The notes: generated by a model not told the origin, from the sequence alone. 64,000 nt of DNA from Hydrogenovibrio sp. 3SP14C1 (GCF_029625905.1 NZ_JARTLM010000001.1:230499-294498), one strand, 5' to 3'. Counted from the first letter of the stretch, positions 16,834-28,485 are shown. Translations and numbers: made by a program.

Positions 16834-17868
16834 GTGCGTGTCCCTGGTTATCTGGCTCTTTTCTGCATAGGCTTACTCCTTACTGCCTGTGCCAGTTCTG
16901 TCACGCACCTTAATAACCCCAACGACCCGTCCTCAGGTTCGTCTCTGTCTGCTTTTAAAACGCTTTATGACTATCATTTAATTGAAACCGAGACCAATCA
17001 ACCGATTACGCTCAGTCAACTGATTGAGCAACTCAAACAAAAAGATGTCATCTTTATTGGTGAGTTTCATGGTAATCACGCATCTCATCTATTGGAAGCC
17101 CAATTACAAGCCGCACTTTATCAAAAGCATCCCAATCAAATTCTTTCTTTAGAGCAGTTCAATCGTGATCAACAGCCGATTCTAAACCGTTATTTAGACA
17201 GTACCATTGGTGAAAAAACGTTAATTAAAGAGGCTCCTGCTTGGCCAAATTATGCTGGCAGCTACCGACCCTTGATTGAATTTGCCAAACAACACTTTTT
17301 ACCGGTGATTGCAGCGAATGCACCTGCTCAGACAGTACGTTGTGTGGGGCGACAAGGTAAAGATTATCTTGACAAGCTGCCCCCAAATGAACGCACGTTG
17401 ACTGCCAAAAATCCTTTTCTGACGACCCCTGCCTATACCGAAAAATTTGAACAGTTTTTAGCTGAACAAATGGGAACCGCGATGCCTGATACGCACTCAA
17501 ATGCCCATCAAGATAATCGTTTGTTAGCGCAACTGTTGAGAGATAACACAATGGCGGAAACCATTAATCAGGCTTTAAAGCAATCGCCAGAAGCACAAGT
17601 ACTTCATATAAATGGCGCATTCCACAGCAATGAATACTTAGGCACTGTCGCCGCCTTAAAACGGCTCAATCCAACGCTTAACATAGCCGTGATTAGCCCG
17701 GTTCGTGTGATGGATCCACAAGCGCCGGCCTATCAAGCATCTGATTTAGCATTGGGGGATTTTATATACCTTCTCCAGCCTCAACCGGAAGCCTATGTTC
17801 AGGCTTCTAAACGTCAAAAGGCTTTTAAAGCCATGTTTAAAAAGGCCGCACAAAAACCTTGCCTTTAG
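16834..17868 (+). CDS. ChaN-family haem-binding-type lipoprotein
   Basis: A 344-aa lipoprotein: the signal sequence ends in the lipobox LLTACAS, with lipidated Cys near residue 19. The domain begins with KDVIFIGEFHGNHASHLLEAQLQAAL, the EraA/ChaN signature, and later has QVLHINGAFHSNEYLGTVAAL. Campylobacter ChaN binds haem as a cofacial pair; the conserved His residues support membership but not the ligand. The start is GTG at 16834, 10 nt after the SYLF gene and preceded by AAGGTGA. Role in the envelope, perhaps iron/haem handling, is inferred from the family. Confidence 0.82.
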   Translation: MRVPGYLALFCIGLLLTACASSVTHLNNPNDPSSGSSLSAFKTLYDYHLIETETNQPITLSQLIEQLKQKDVIFIGEFHGNHASHLLEAQLQAALYQKHPNQILSLEQFNRDQQPILNRYLDSTIGEKTLIKEAPAWPNYAGSYRPLIEFAKQHFLPVIAANAPAQTVRCVGRQGKDYLDKLPPNERTLTAKNPFLTTPAYTEKFEQFLAEQMGTAMPDTHSNAHQDNRLLAQLLRDNTMAETINQALKQSPEAQVLHINGAFHSNEYLGTVAALKRLNPTLNIAVISPVRVMDPQAPAYQASDLALGDFIYLLQPQPEAYVQASKRQKAFKAMFKKAAQKPCL

Positions 17869-17883
17869 TAGAGCGATTCTGTT

Positions 17884-17899
17884 AGTTTCATGTGAAACA
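17884..17899. promoter_or_regulatory. parS-like site (14/16 matches)
   Basis: AGTTTCATGTGAAACA differs at two positions from the chromosomal ParB-binding consensus TGTTTCACGTGAAACA. It lies in the gap before gyrB, about 15 kb from oriC, where parS sites cluster in many bacteria. Confidence 0.5.
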
Positions 17900-18152
17900 C
17901 TCAAGACAATGATCTTTTCTTTCAATAGCAGGACTGGCTAAATTTTAGGCAAATATACGAGGGTTTGCAAAAACAGATTTTGCTTTTCCCACCCTGGTCC
18001 ACGTCTCCAACAATACATTTGCTTTCTACTTTAAATTCAACAAGTTAAAACTCTAATTCTGATCGCATTTTAACTACTACAAAAAAAGACAAATTATGGT
18101 AAAATTGTCTGGCTAATTTTGCACGTTAACCCCCTAAAAAATAATACATTGA

Positions 18153-20606
<2,454 letters not shown>

Positions 20607-20707
20607 AACCACATCATTTGCTGAAAAGTAATAAAAAGAATCGAAAATTACTTTAAGAATTACGTTAAATCGATTCTAATACCCAAAATTTATTTTTAAA
20701 CTTTAAA

Positions 20708-20762
20708 ACTTGGCGCTCTTTAAGACGCTAAGTTTATAGCTGAACCTGTTGGAAAAGCTATA
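20708..20762 (+). promoter_or_regulatory. Two consecutive hairpins in the prk leader
   Basis: Hairpin one pairs ACTTGGCG (20708-20715) with CGCTAAGT (20726-20733), with one mismatch. Hairpin two pairs TATAGCT (20735-20741) with AGCTATA (20756-20762). They stand just before the AGGAGA ribosome-binding site of phosphoribulokinase. They could form a structured leader or a processed gyrB mRNA end. Confidence 0.5.
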
Positions 20763-20781
20763 AAAACGATAGGAGACGGAT

Positions 20782-21723
20782 ATGTCAGTAGAACATCCAA
20801 TTGTCACAGTAACAGGCTCTTCAGGAGCTGGAACGTCATTTGTTAAGCGTGCGGTAGAGAAAATTTTCGATCGCGAAAGCTTAAATGTTGCGATTGTTGA
20901 AGGGGATAGTTACCACAAATACAACCGTGCAGAAATGAAAGAAAAAGTTGCTGCATCAAAAGAAAGCGGTGGTCCAGTATTAACGCACTTTTCTGAAAAT
21001 GCGAATGAGTTTGGTGAACTGGAAGCGCTTTTTAAAGAATATAAAGAAAACGGAACGGGTAAGCAACGTTACTATATTCACAGTGATGAGGAAGCAGATG
21101 AACATAACGCTCGTCTAGGCACAAACTTCTCTTCAGGTGAATTCACGCCTTGGGAACCAATTCCAGAAGGGACAGATGTACTGTTCTACGAAGGTCTTCA
21201 CGGTATGGTGAAACGTATGGATCACGGACCTAAAGAAGGCATGCATAACGTAGCACAATACGTCGATTTAGGGATTGGGGTTGCGCCGTCCATCAACATC
21301 GAGTGGATGCAAAAGATCTATCGTGATACGTCTGAACGTCCTTATTCAGTTGAACAGGTACGTGATGTTATCCTTGAGCGTATGCCGGACTATATTGAAA
21401 CCATCGTCCCTCAGTTCCACCGTACACATATCAACTTCCACCGTGTACCGTTAATTGATACGTCTGATCCATTTTCAACTATGTCTCCAGATGCACCGAT
21501 GGGACCTGCTCCAGAAGATTCCTTAATCATCTGTCACGTCCGTCACCAAGATATTGATTTGGAAGCGGTTAAAGCCAAAATCCCAGGAGCTTTCCTTCAA
21601 AACGAAGAAACTCTAGTATGTGGTGGTGAGCACATGGTTGAAGCAATGGATTTAATGATGACACCTATCATTCAAAACCTCATTGCAAAAAAACGTGATG
21701 CCATGGCTAAATTGAACGGTTAA
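20782..21723 (+). CDS. prk: Phosphoribulokinase
   Basis: Phosphoribulokinase makes ribulose-1,5-bisphosphate from ribulose-5-phosphate and ATP, the CO2-acceptor step of the Calvin-Benson-Bassham cycle. The 313-aa protein is of the bacterial type. It has P-loop GSSGAGTS at residues 12-19, GDSYHKYNRAEMKE around 41, and FYEGLHGMV with the acidic residue that follows the Walker B-like strand. IEWMQKIYRDTSERPYSVEQV follows later. ATG at 20782 is preceded by a strong AGGAGA. It is flanked by a structured leader and a strong terminator, so it is expressed by itself; no RuBisCO genes lie in the window. It is the main evidence for autotrophy. Confidence 0.96.
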   Translation: MSVEHPIVTVTGSSGAGTSFVKRAVEKIFDRESLNVAIVEGDSYHKYNRAEMKEKVAASKESGGPVLTHFSENANEFGELEALFKEYKENGTGKQRYYIHSDEEADEHNARLGTNFSSGEFTPWEPIPEGTDVLFYEGLHGMVKRMDHGPKEGMHNVAQYVDLGIGVAPSINIEWMQKIYRDTSERPYSVEQVRDVILERMPDYIETIVPQFHRTHINFHRVPLIDTSDPFSTMSPDAPMGPAPEDSLIICHVRHQDIDLEAVKAKIPGAFLQNEETLVCGGEHMVEAMDLMMTPIIQNLIAKKRDAMAKLNG

Positions 21724-21741
21724 TTTTTTAACTGGCAATCA

Positions 21742-21772
21742 TAAAAAAACCCGCTTAAAGCGGGTTTTTTTA
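21742..21772. terminator. Rho-independent terminator after prk
   Basis: CCCGCT (21750-21755) and AGCGGG (21759-21764) form a GC stem with a 3-nt loop. A runs before it and T runs after it make it work in both directions, serving prk (plus) and the DUF389 gene (minus). Confidence 0.9.
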
Positions 21773-21793
21773 TGAGCTTCCAAAAGGCACAAA

Positions 21794-23677
21794 CTACTTC
21801 TTAAGAACCGCCGTTGTCGCTTCTAGCTGAATCGACTCCCCTAACCGAGTTTCTATCTGACGTTTCACTGCATTAATTTGTTCGCTTTTCAATCCATGCT
21901 CCGATAGCAACTTAACCGACACATAAATCGGATCGTCATTTCGGATACTGACATCTTTCAGCATAACACCTTCAATGGTCAGATCTTTTAACGCCATCGC
22001 CGCACGTTGCTCCGTCACCAAACTCTTAAAAGCAAACCCTAAGGGAATACTGATGATCATCACAAAAGTTAGAGATAAAACCAACCCTTTCTTGGCCAAG
22101 TGAAATGGGCTGAATCCCATCACCAAAAAAGTGGCAGCCGCAGCCAACACGATTCCGACCAAGTTGGTCATAAACAGCAAGAAAGCGCCTGAAAACACAT
22201 TCCAGTCCCACCAGCCAATCCCAATAGCCGACACCCCTAAAGGAGGGACCAAGGCTACTGCAATGGCAACCCCTGCCAAACTCTTTGCAACTTCTGACCG
22301 TGCGCTGGCATAGGCCGCAGCGATACCTGAAATAATAGCGACGCCCAAATCCAAGATGGTCGGACTTAATCGAGCACTGATTTCAGAATTTACGGTATAT
22401 AACGGGGTTAATAAAGTGAGTAACGTACCAAAAAATAATGACAAGACAATACCGATGAAAAGGGTTTTCGCACTGGTGGTGACCAGGTCCCCATTTTGTC
22501 TTAACACCCCCATTGAAAGCGACACAATGGGTGACATTAAAGGCGCTAAAATCATCGCCCCGATGATCACTGGAGAAGAGTTGGCAAACAGTCCAACGGT
22601 TGCCAACAAAATCGCCAGTACCATCAAAACCAAATAGGCTTCCGATGCTTGAGCGTTTTCTTTCAAGGTCATGAAGACTTCTTTGACTTCTTCCTGGTCA
22701 GCATGGTGAATCAAAGGTAAATGTTGAGTAATCAACTCCTTTACCACTTGCCCCTTTGGAAGCCGGTCAACTCGGACTGATTCTTTCTGATCCTGGCTTT
22801 TGACTTTTTCAGGCATGGTTCCACTGAGCACTTGTAATGCATCACTTTCTACCGCCACATTAACCGTTTCTGCATTATGTGGCACACCGTCAATGCTAAA
22901 GTCCACCACGTCATTCCCGCTCACCTTCACACTTTCTGTTTTGATGTGCCCTAAATAATTTGGCAAAGAGCCTTTTGCGTATACTTTTTTTGGTAACACA
23001 CGCGTTAATATAAAGTGTAGTACTTCAGAGATGCTTCGAGGCGCCAAAATCACCGCATTCAAGGTCGCTTCATCTTTTTCCGTTTCCCCAACCACCCTTT
23101 TTGTAAATTCACTGTTGCCAGGACGGTACACAATCGTGATGCCTAAAGCCGCCGTATTGACCTGGTTTTCTTTATTGGTCAAAAATTGATAAGGGAGTAA
23201 GCAGGTTTTCTTTAAATTAAACGTCAATAACGCTAAATTTTTAAACTTACACCAGAGACTTTCATCAACCAAAGCAGCAGGTTTCATGATGTCAGGATTC
23301 CCAATCATGACCGTGCCGAGAACCACTTCATGATTGCATAACATTAAATCGGCTGACGTAGCGTCCGTTACCGCCAAAATATCGTTTATCGCTTCAGATG
23401 GCTTTTGTGGAATAAAGAATGCGCGGTAAGCTCGAACCATTTCAGGGTGTGGAATAAACCCAATTTGCCATTTTTTAGCTGATGCAATGGGTAATATTTG
23501 ACATAAATCTTCATCCCCCAACCAGGTTAGCACAGGGACTGAAGGAGACAAACCGTCTAAAGATTGACCATGATAAGCGACCCACTCACAAGAGTCCGGC
23601 AATAAGGGTTTAATCTCTTGTTCAAAAGCATTTGAATCGATTTTAGCGTCATATAAAACCAGGTATTTTTTGGTCAC
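21794..23677 (-). CDS. TIGR00341/DUF389-family membrane protein
   Basis: A 627-aa protein. The first 300 residues are soluble and resemble a lipid-kinase (DAG-kinase-like) type fold (LVLYDAKIDSNAFEQEI, LTWLGDEDLCQILPIA), without obvious catalytic motifs that I can confirm. From about residue 350 it has the DUF389 membrane region: SSPVIIGAMILAPLMSPIVSLSMG, AIISGIAAAYASARSEVAKSLAGVAIAVALVPPLG and further helices. A short soluble tail ends it. The function of DUF389 proteins is unknown; a transport role is often assumed. It is convergent with prk, and a bidirectional terminator lies between them. Confidence 0.8.
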   Translation of the reverse strand: MTKKYLVLYDAKIDSNAFEQEIKPLLPDSCEWVAYHGQSLDGLSPSVPVLTWLGDEDLCQILPIASAKKWQIGFIPHPEMVRAYRAFFIPQKPSEAINDILAVTDATSADLMLCNHEVVLGTVMIGNPDIMKPAALVDESLWCKFKNLALLTFNLKKTCLLPYQFLTNKENQVNTAALGITIVYRPGNSEFTKRVVGETEKDEATLNAVILAPRSISEVLHFILTRVLPKKVYAKGSLPNYLGHIKTESVKVSGNDVVDFSIDGVPHNAETVNVAVESDALQVLSGTMPEKVKSQDQKESVRVDRLPKGQVVKELITQHLPLIHHADQEEVKEVFMTLKENAQASEAYLVLMVLAILLATVGLFANSSPVIIGAMILAPLMSPIVSLSMGVLRQNGDLVTTSAKTLFIGIVLSLFFGTLLTLLTPLYTVNSEISARLSPTILDLGVAIISGIAAAYASARSEVAKSLAGVAIAVALVPPLGVSAIGIGWWDWNVFSGAFLLFMTNLVGIVLAAAATFLVMGFSPFHLAKKGLVLSLTFVMIISIPLGFAFKSLVTEQRAAMALKDLTIEGVMLKDVSIRNDDPIYVSVKLLSEHGLKSEQINAVKRQIETRLGESIQLEATTAVLKK

Positions 23678-23841
23678 CTTTTACTCCTAGACAGTTCGCC
23701 TCTATGACTCGATTAGAGTCACTTTCTTATGCGTAAGACTTTAGCATAACTTACTTCTTTTGGTTAAACGATAAAGCCTCAGAAGCCCGTGAAAAGATTC
23801 TTTACTTTTTTATTGAATCCTTTCAAGGCATAATTAAACAC

Positions 23842-24680
23842 ATGATGATTAAATTGAGTTTTTTTGTTTTCTATGGGCGTTTCTTAGCACTTTAGCAATG
23901 GCTAAAGAAGAACAAACCTTGCCTAAATGGGAATTCGGTCTGGGTCCTTCTTTGTTATCTTACCCGGATTACCCTGGCTCAAAAGAACAAAATAATTTAA
24001 TTCTTCCCTTCCCTTACATCATTTATCGCAGCCCTGACTTTACAATTAACCAACGGGAAATTAAAAAACCACTCTATGAATATCAAAATATTGAATTAGA
24101 TTTAAGCCTTTCTGGAACCATTCCCGTTTCAAGCAAGGATAATGCTGCACGAGAAGGCATGGAAGATTTAGATGGCTCGGCGGGAATTGGACCCGTCATT
24201 AAATTAGCGCTATATCAAAACCAATTAAACCAAGTAAAATTTGTATGGCCTGTCCGATGGGTTCTGGCAACGGATTTTCGCTCCATCCATGAAGAAGGCT
24301 TTGTCACCTCTCCAGGGCTTTATTATTATTATCGTCAAAGCTTTGCTCATAAAAAACGGCTCAAAATCACTTTGCAAATGAATGCCAACTTCGCCACCGC
24401 CAAAAACAATAATTATTTTTATGGTGTGAAACCTAGTGAAGCCACAGCTACTCGACCTGCTTATCGTCCAACGGGAGGTTTTTCAGGGATGCTTTACGGT
24501 ATGAGTTTGAACTGGCATATGGGAGACTACTGGATGGGCGCATTTTATCGATTACGCGACTTAAAAAACACCGTTTTCGAAAACAGCCCTTTAATCGAAA
24601 CGACTCGATCAGAAACATTTGGCATCACCATAACCTGGAATTTTTATACCTCTGATGAAACAGTTCAAGGATTGGAATAA
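23842..24680 (+). CDS. MipA/OmpV-family outer-membrane protein with signal peptide out of frame
   Basis: The continuous frame from ATG 23898 gives 260 aa of a MipA/OmpV-like beta-barrel: KWEFGLGPSLLSYPDYPGSKEQ, IELDLSLSGTIPVSSKDNA, LDGSAGIGPVIKLALY, ending in the outer-membrane-type aromatic strand TFGITITWNFYTSDE. As read, it has no signal peptide. Upstream ATGATG at 23842 begins MMIKLSFF in another frame. Adding one T to the T7 tract (23860-23866 region) would join both into a standard signal peptide ending LSTLAMA before KEEQ. This is either a sequence error, a recent indel or a phase-variable tract. The 3' end overlaps the next membrane-protein gene. MipA/OmpV proteins scaffold murein enzymes or act as porins; the role here is unknown. 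Confidence 0.7.
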
Positions 24681-25191
24681 CGTGAAAAGAACGCTTTGGT
24701 CAGCCACAGTTTTAATGACTATTTTAGCCTTACTGATTTTCTCAACTGGCTGGTTACAGGATCTTGTGCAAATCGCCTCTTTGGTCGTAATGCTGTCGGT
24801 CTACAGCTTATTTATAAGTAGCTTGTGGCCTAATAAAACGCCTTTAATCAGTCGTTATGCCATTCTGATGGAACCTGAAATCAGCGAGCAAGAACTGCGC
24901 TATACTCGAAAAGTAACCTGGGCATGGGTCCTATTATTGAGCATGCTCTTTATTGAAAAAACGGGGATTGTTTTATTCAACACTGAATGGTGGTTCTTGG
25001 GATATTATCTGAATAACTATCTGGAAGTAATATTTATGTTAGGCTCAGCTTTCCTATTTATCGGTGAACTCTACTTAAGGCGTTGGATTTTTCCAGAAAA
25101 GACACATGATTCATTAAAACAATTTTTTCAGAAAATCACTCATATTTCATTACAGGATATTTGGAAATTTAAGCGTTCAGAATTCAAATGA
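24655..25191 (+). CDS. COG4648-like membrane protein at the head of the aryl-polyene-like cluster
   Basis: A 178-aa membrane protein with about five hydrophobic helices: TVLMTILALLIFSTGWL, LVVMLSVYSLFISSLWP, WAWVLLLSMLFIEKTGIVL, YLEVIFMLGSAFLFIGELYL. A cytoplasmic stretch RYAILMEPEISEQELRYTRKVTW and the RRW segment recall the small membrane protein found next to the ketosynthase genes in aryl-polyene clusters. That likeness is from memory. ATG at 24655 overlaps the MipA-like gene; GTG at 24682, just after that gene's stop, is an equally good start (MKRTLW). Function unknown. Confidence 0.65.
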   Translation: MKQFKDWNNVKRTLWSATVLMTILALLIFSTGWLQDLVQIASLVVMLSVYSLFISSLWPNKTPLISRYAILMEPEISEQELRYTRKVTWAWVLLLSMLFIEKTGIVLFNTEWWFLGYYLNNYLEVIFMLGSAFLFIGELYLRRWIFPEKTHDSLKQFFQKITHISLQDIWKFKRSEFK

Positions 25192-25252
25192 ACTCACCAC
25201 AAAACCGACCATATACTTTATAATTAGGTCATTATTTTATGAACAAATACTT

Positions 25253-26452
25253 ATGCGCTTTCCAATCCAAATCACCGCTTCAACATTAATCTCTTCAATG
25301 GGATCTGGTATTCAAGCGCACGCGGATGCATTAAAAGCAAAACAAACTGGCTTGAAAAAAAGTGCCTCTTCGTTACCAACCAAACTGGATGTTTTTTATG
25401 GCGAAGTACAAGGCCTACCAGACATTACGCTTCCTGCGAAATTAGCACCTTATCTCTGTAGAAATCATCAGTTAGCCTGGCAAGCATTACAGACAGATGG
25501 GTTTTCTGAACAAGTACACCGCTTGTCCAAACATTACGGGGCACACCGAATTGGTATTGCACTGGGAACCAGTACATCGGGCATTCTTGAAACCGAAAAA
25601 GTGCTCGCTGAAAAAGAAAACAGCGGTATTTTTTCTAACAGCTACCATTACGAAACCACCCACCGAATGAATGCATTAGCCGATTTTTGCGCCGAAGCGC
25701 TCAATGTAACAGGTCCAAGAATGATTATTTCTACTGCCTGTTCATCCAGTGCTAAGGTGTTTGCATCTGCTTCTCGCTGGATTGATCATGGGCTGGTTGA
25801 TGCGGTGATTGTGGGTGGCGTAGATACATTATGCCTAACCACAATTCATGGATTTAATGCACTCGGACTAATCAGTCAAGAGATTGTAAAACCGCTTGAT
25901 CAAGCCCGAGATGGCATCAATATTGGAGAAGCGGGTGGTTTTATGTTGCTGGAAAGAGCACGTCCTCACCAGAACAACATTCAGCTGACTGGCTTCGGTG
26001 AAACCAGCGATGCCTACCACATATCAACCCCACACCCTACAGGTGAAGGGGCGCAAAAAGCCATGCAACAAGCTTTAACAATGGCCGGTTTGACGGCTGA
26101 TGACATTGATTATTTAAACCTTCACGGAACAGGTACTCCGAGTAATGACTTAGCGGAATCCCAAGCTGTAGGAACGGTCTTTGCCAATCAAATGCCGCTG
26201 TTAAGCTCTACCAAAGGCTTCACAGGTCATACGCTTGGTGCCGCCGGTATTACCGAAGCCGTTTTCTGCCAAATCGCCTTACAAGAACAAATGGCATTAC
26301 CAAATTTAAATCTGAAGACGCTTGACGAAAATCTGTCTTTGCACCCTGTGCAAGAACCGCAGCCTGCCAACATCCAACATTGCATGAGTAACTCCTTCGG
26401 CTTTGGTGGTAACAATGCCTCGCTTGTATTCAGCATAGGAAACCTTTCATGA
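25253..26452 (+). CDS. Beta-ketoacyl-ACP synthase (ApeO/FabF-like)
   Basis: A 399-aa condensing enzyme of the FabF/KS II type. The Cys-His-His triad is complete: Cys163 in IISTACSSSAK, His in NLHGTGTPSNDLAES, His in TKGFTGHTLGAAGI. It ends with the usual NSFGFGGNNASLVF. It would extend the polyene chain by decarboxylative condensation of malonyl-ACP. The next gene encodes its non-catalytic chain-length partner and overlaps by 4 nt, matching the KS:CLF pair (ApeO:ApeC) known for aryl polyenes. A TATAAT-like element near 25219 suggests a promoter in the 61-nt gap upstream. It is the only complete ketosynthase in the window. Confidence 0.9.
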   Translation: MRFPIQITASTLISSMGSGIQAHADALKAKQTGLKKSASSLPTKLDVFYGEVQGLPDITLPAKLAPYLCRNHQLAWQALQTDGFSEQVHRLSKHYGAHRIGIALGTSTSGILETEKVLAEKENSGIFSNSYHYETTHRMNALADFCAEALNVTGPRMIISTACSSSAKVFASASRWIDHGLVDAVIVGGVDTLCLTTIHGFNALGLISQEIVKPLDQARDGINIGEAGGFMLLERARPHQNNIQLTGFGETSDAYHISTPHPTGEGAQKAMQQALTMAGLTADDIDYLNLHGTGTPSNDLAESQAVGTVFANQMPLLSSTKGFTGHTLGAAGITEAVFCQIALQEQMALPNLNLKTLDENLSLHPVQEPQPANIQHCMSNSFGFGGNNASLVFSIGNLS

Positions 26453-27228
26453 TTGCCTATATTGAAAGTATCGGGCTGCAAGCCCCCGGACTGGAAGGTT
26501 GGCAAAATTCTCTGCCAATTCTGCAAGGCCAAACGCCTTACGAAAGCCTACCGCTTTCAAAATATAGCCCCCAGTTTCTGCCTGCTAATGAACGCCGTAG
26601 AACCACCCCAACCATTAAGTTAGCACTCCGAACGGCTCAAGAAACGGTCCAAAACTACTCTACGGAGGATATCGCAAGCATGCCGACTTTATTTTGTTGT
26701 GTTGATGGCGATACAGAAGTTTCCGCTAAGATGACCCATGCGACTTTACAGGATGACCCGATGATCTCTCCGATTCATTTCCATAATTCCGTGCATAATG
26801 CACCGGCTGGGTATTGGATGATTGGTCAAGGCAATCAACAAGCTGCTTCTGCCATTTCGGCCGGTCAATATCAAATAGGGAACAGCCTGGTTGAAGCAAT
26901 GACCCAACTCGATGAAACTCATTCAAAAGTTCTTTTGGTGGTGTATGACCTGCCCATTGACCCAATCATTGAGAGCTTCCAGCCTGATATACAGTCTTTC
27001 GGGTTTGGGTTAATCCTTACTGTCCAAAAAACGGAAAAATCGATTGCCCAGCTTAATTTAAGCTTGAACCCTGGTCGCGCTTCTTCCCCCCAAAATAATT
27101 GGTGCGGGGACAACATCGCGGCACAATTTTTACCCGCATTGAAAACCATAGCTCGGCAACAAAACGATACATTTGAATACCCTATCTCCGAAGCGCTTTA
27201 TGCCACGCTTTCCATATCCACTTTGTAA
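26449..27228 (+). CDS. Chain-length factor (ketosynthase-like, ApeC-type)
   Basis: A 259-aa truncated ketosynthase homologue. It has the N-terminal half of the fold (IESIGLQAPGLEGWQNSL) and a central PIHFHNSVHNAPAGYWMIGQGNQQAASAISAGQY. No catalytic Cys in a TACSSS context and no paired His motifs are present. This matches 'beta-ketoacyl synthase chain length factor' proteins, which form a heterodimer with the active KS and set polyene length. Coupled translation with the KS (ATGA overlap) supports the heterodimer. Its stop overlaps the next start (TAATG). Confidence 0.8.
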   Translation: MIAYIESIGLQAPGLEGWQNSLPILQGQTPYESLPLSKYSPQFLPANERRRTTPTIKLALRTAQETVQNYSTEDIASMPTLFCCVDGDTEVSAKMTHATLQDDPMISPIHFHNSVHNAPAGYWMIGQGNQQAASAISAGQYQIGNSLVEAMTQLDETHSKVLLVVYDLPIDPIIESFQPDIQSFGFGLILTVQKTEKSIAQLNLSLNPGRASSPQNNWCGDNIAAQFLPALKTIARQQNDTFEYPISEALYATLSISTL

Positions 27229-27683
27229 TGCTTATGACTGAGCCACTCTACACATTTGACGACATAAACCGATTGATTCCCCATGATGGCGATATGTGTT
27301 TATGGGACAGTGTTATCGCATTTGACGAAAGTACTATTCAGTGCAGAACCCAACGTCATTTATCGCAAACCCACCCTCTTAAGACAAAGGGGCGTTTGTC
27401 CAAACTCCATTTAATTGAATTTGGTGCGCAATCCATTGCTATTCATGGTGGTTTGTTACATCAACAAACATTAAAAATACCCAGGCCTGGCTATTTAGCC
27501 AGCCTAAAAAATATTAATTTTGGAACATTTAATGACCAAACGCTCTATATACACTGTTTTTCAAATCAAATAATGGCAGATGATCAATCTAAACTGTATC
27601 AGTTTGAGCTGACCGATTACGAACATCAACTCATTTGTTCAGGCCGTGCTTTGGTCGTTCATCCAGACACTCAAGAGGATTAA
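27228..27683 (+). CDS. Hotdog-fold 3-hydroxyacyl-ACP dehydratase (ApeP-like)
   Basis: A 151-aa hotdog protein. The opening INRLIPHDGDMCLWDSVIAFDE is the dehydratase-type active-site segment (FabZ/FabA-like IPH..MCL.D). KLHLIEFGAQSIAIHGGLL is the central helix. It should remove water from the 3-hydroxyacyl intermediate during polyene extension. In characterised aryl-polyene systems ApeP works as a heterodimer with ApeI; an ApeI-like gene is at 36052-36396. A CCAGGCCTGG copy lies inside the gene at 27481, read as Arg-Pro-Gly. ATG at 27234 is an alternative start. Confidence 0.8.
   Translation: MLMTEPLYTFDDINRLIPHDGDMCLWDSVIAFDESTIQCRTQRHLSQTHPLKTKGRLSKLHLIEFGAQSIAIHGGLLHQQTLKIPRPGYLASLKNINFGTFNDQTLYIHCFSNQIMADDQSKLYQFELTDYEHQLICSGRALVVHPDTQED
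27481..27490. repeat. CCAGGCCTGG palindrome, copy 5 (inside the dehydratase gene)
   Basis: Perfect copy within coding sequence, followed by CTATTT as in the intergenic copies. Read in frame it encodes Arg-Pro-Gly. Confidence 0.9.
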
Positions 27684-27686
27684 GTT

Positions 27687-28415
27687 ATGGTCTCCCAAAA
27701 ACGTGCTCTAATTACAGGTGGAAGTGGCGACATTGGTTCCGCCATTGCCAAACAACTGGCACAAGATGGCTTTGAAGTGATTATCCATGCCAATCACAAT
27801 TTGTCTAAAGCCGAACAGATTGCCAATGAACTCAATGCGAATGGTGCCAAAGCTTCTGCGATTCAATTTGATGTCACCGACCCTAAACAAGTGACTCCCG
27901 TGTTAGAAAAGCTATTAGAAGAAGGCGCCATTAATGTGATTGTTAATAATGCAGGCATACACGACGATGCCGTCATGGCCGGTATGTCATCACAACAATG
28001 GCAAAAAGTCATTGATGTATCCTTAAATGGTTTTTTTCATGTCACGCAACCGTTGCTGATGCCTATGATTCGACAACGCTGGGGACGTATTATCAATATT
28101 GCGTCCATTGCCGGCGTCACGGGTAATCGTGGTCAGACAAACTATGCAGCCGCAAAAGCCGGTCTCATTGGCGCCAGTAAATCACTGGCATTAGAATTGG
28201 CTTCCCGCAAAATCACCGTCAACGTCATCGCCCCCGGCATTATTGAAAGTGAAATGACTCAAGATATTTTCCCTGAAGAAGTCATTAAGAAAACCGTTCC
28301 CATGCAACACGCCGGTCAACCTGAAGACATTGCTTATGCGGTTAGTTACTTAGCTTCTGATAAAGCCAAATACATCACCAACCAAGTTTTGAATATCAAC
28401 GGTGGCATGATTTAA
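27687..28415 (+). CDS. 3-oxoacyl-ACP reductase, FabG-type (ApeQ-like)
   Basis: A 242-aa short-chain dehydrogenase. The NADP-binding glycine motif GGSGDIGSAIA is at residues 10-20, NNAG follows at about 89, and the catalytic Ser (NIASIAG) and Tyr-x-x-x-Lys (NYAAAKAG) come later. It ends ASDKAKYITNQVLNINGGMI, as FabG proteins do. It would reduce the 3-ketoacyl-ACP made by the ketosynthase. It follows the dehydratase by 3 nt in the same operon. A promoter-like pair (TTAGTT and TATAAT, 18-nt spacer, about 28420-28450) after its stop suggests the genes downstream can be expressed separately. Confidence 0.88.
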   Translation: MVSQKRALITGGSGDIGSAIAKQLAQDGFEVIIHANHNLSKAEQIANELNANGAKASAIQFDVTDPKQVTPVLEKLLEEGAINVIVNNAGIHDDAVMAGMSSQQWQKVIDVSLNGFFHVTQPLLMPMIRQRWGRIINIASIAGVTGNRGQTNYAAAKAGLIGASKSLALELASRKITVNVIAPGIIESEMTQDIFPEEVIKKTVPMQHAGQPEDIAYAVSYLASDKAKYITNQVLNINGGMI

Positions 28416-28485
28416 AAACTTAGTTATAGTACGCAAATTATTTTATAATTAGATATGCGTATTATTTAACTCTAAAAGGAACACT

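Noticed and set aside
17928-17940. Degenerate relative of the palindrome (GCAGGACTGGC) before gyrB
   Set aside because: Two changes in the core; flanks look similar (AATAG and CTAAATTTT), but it is too weak to count as a copy.
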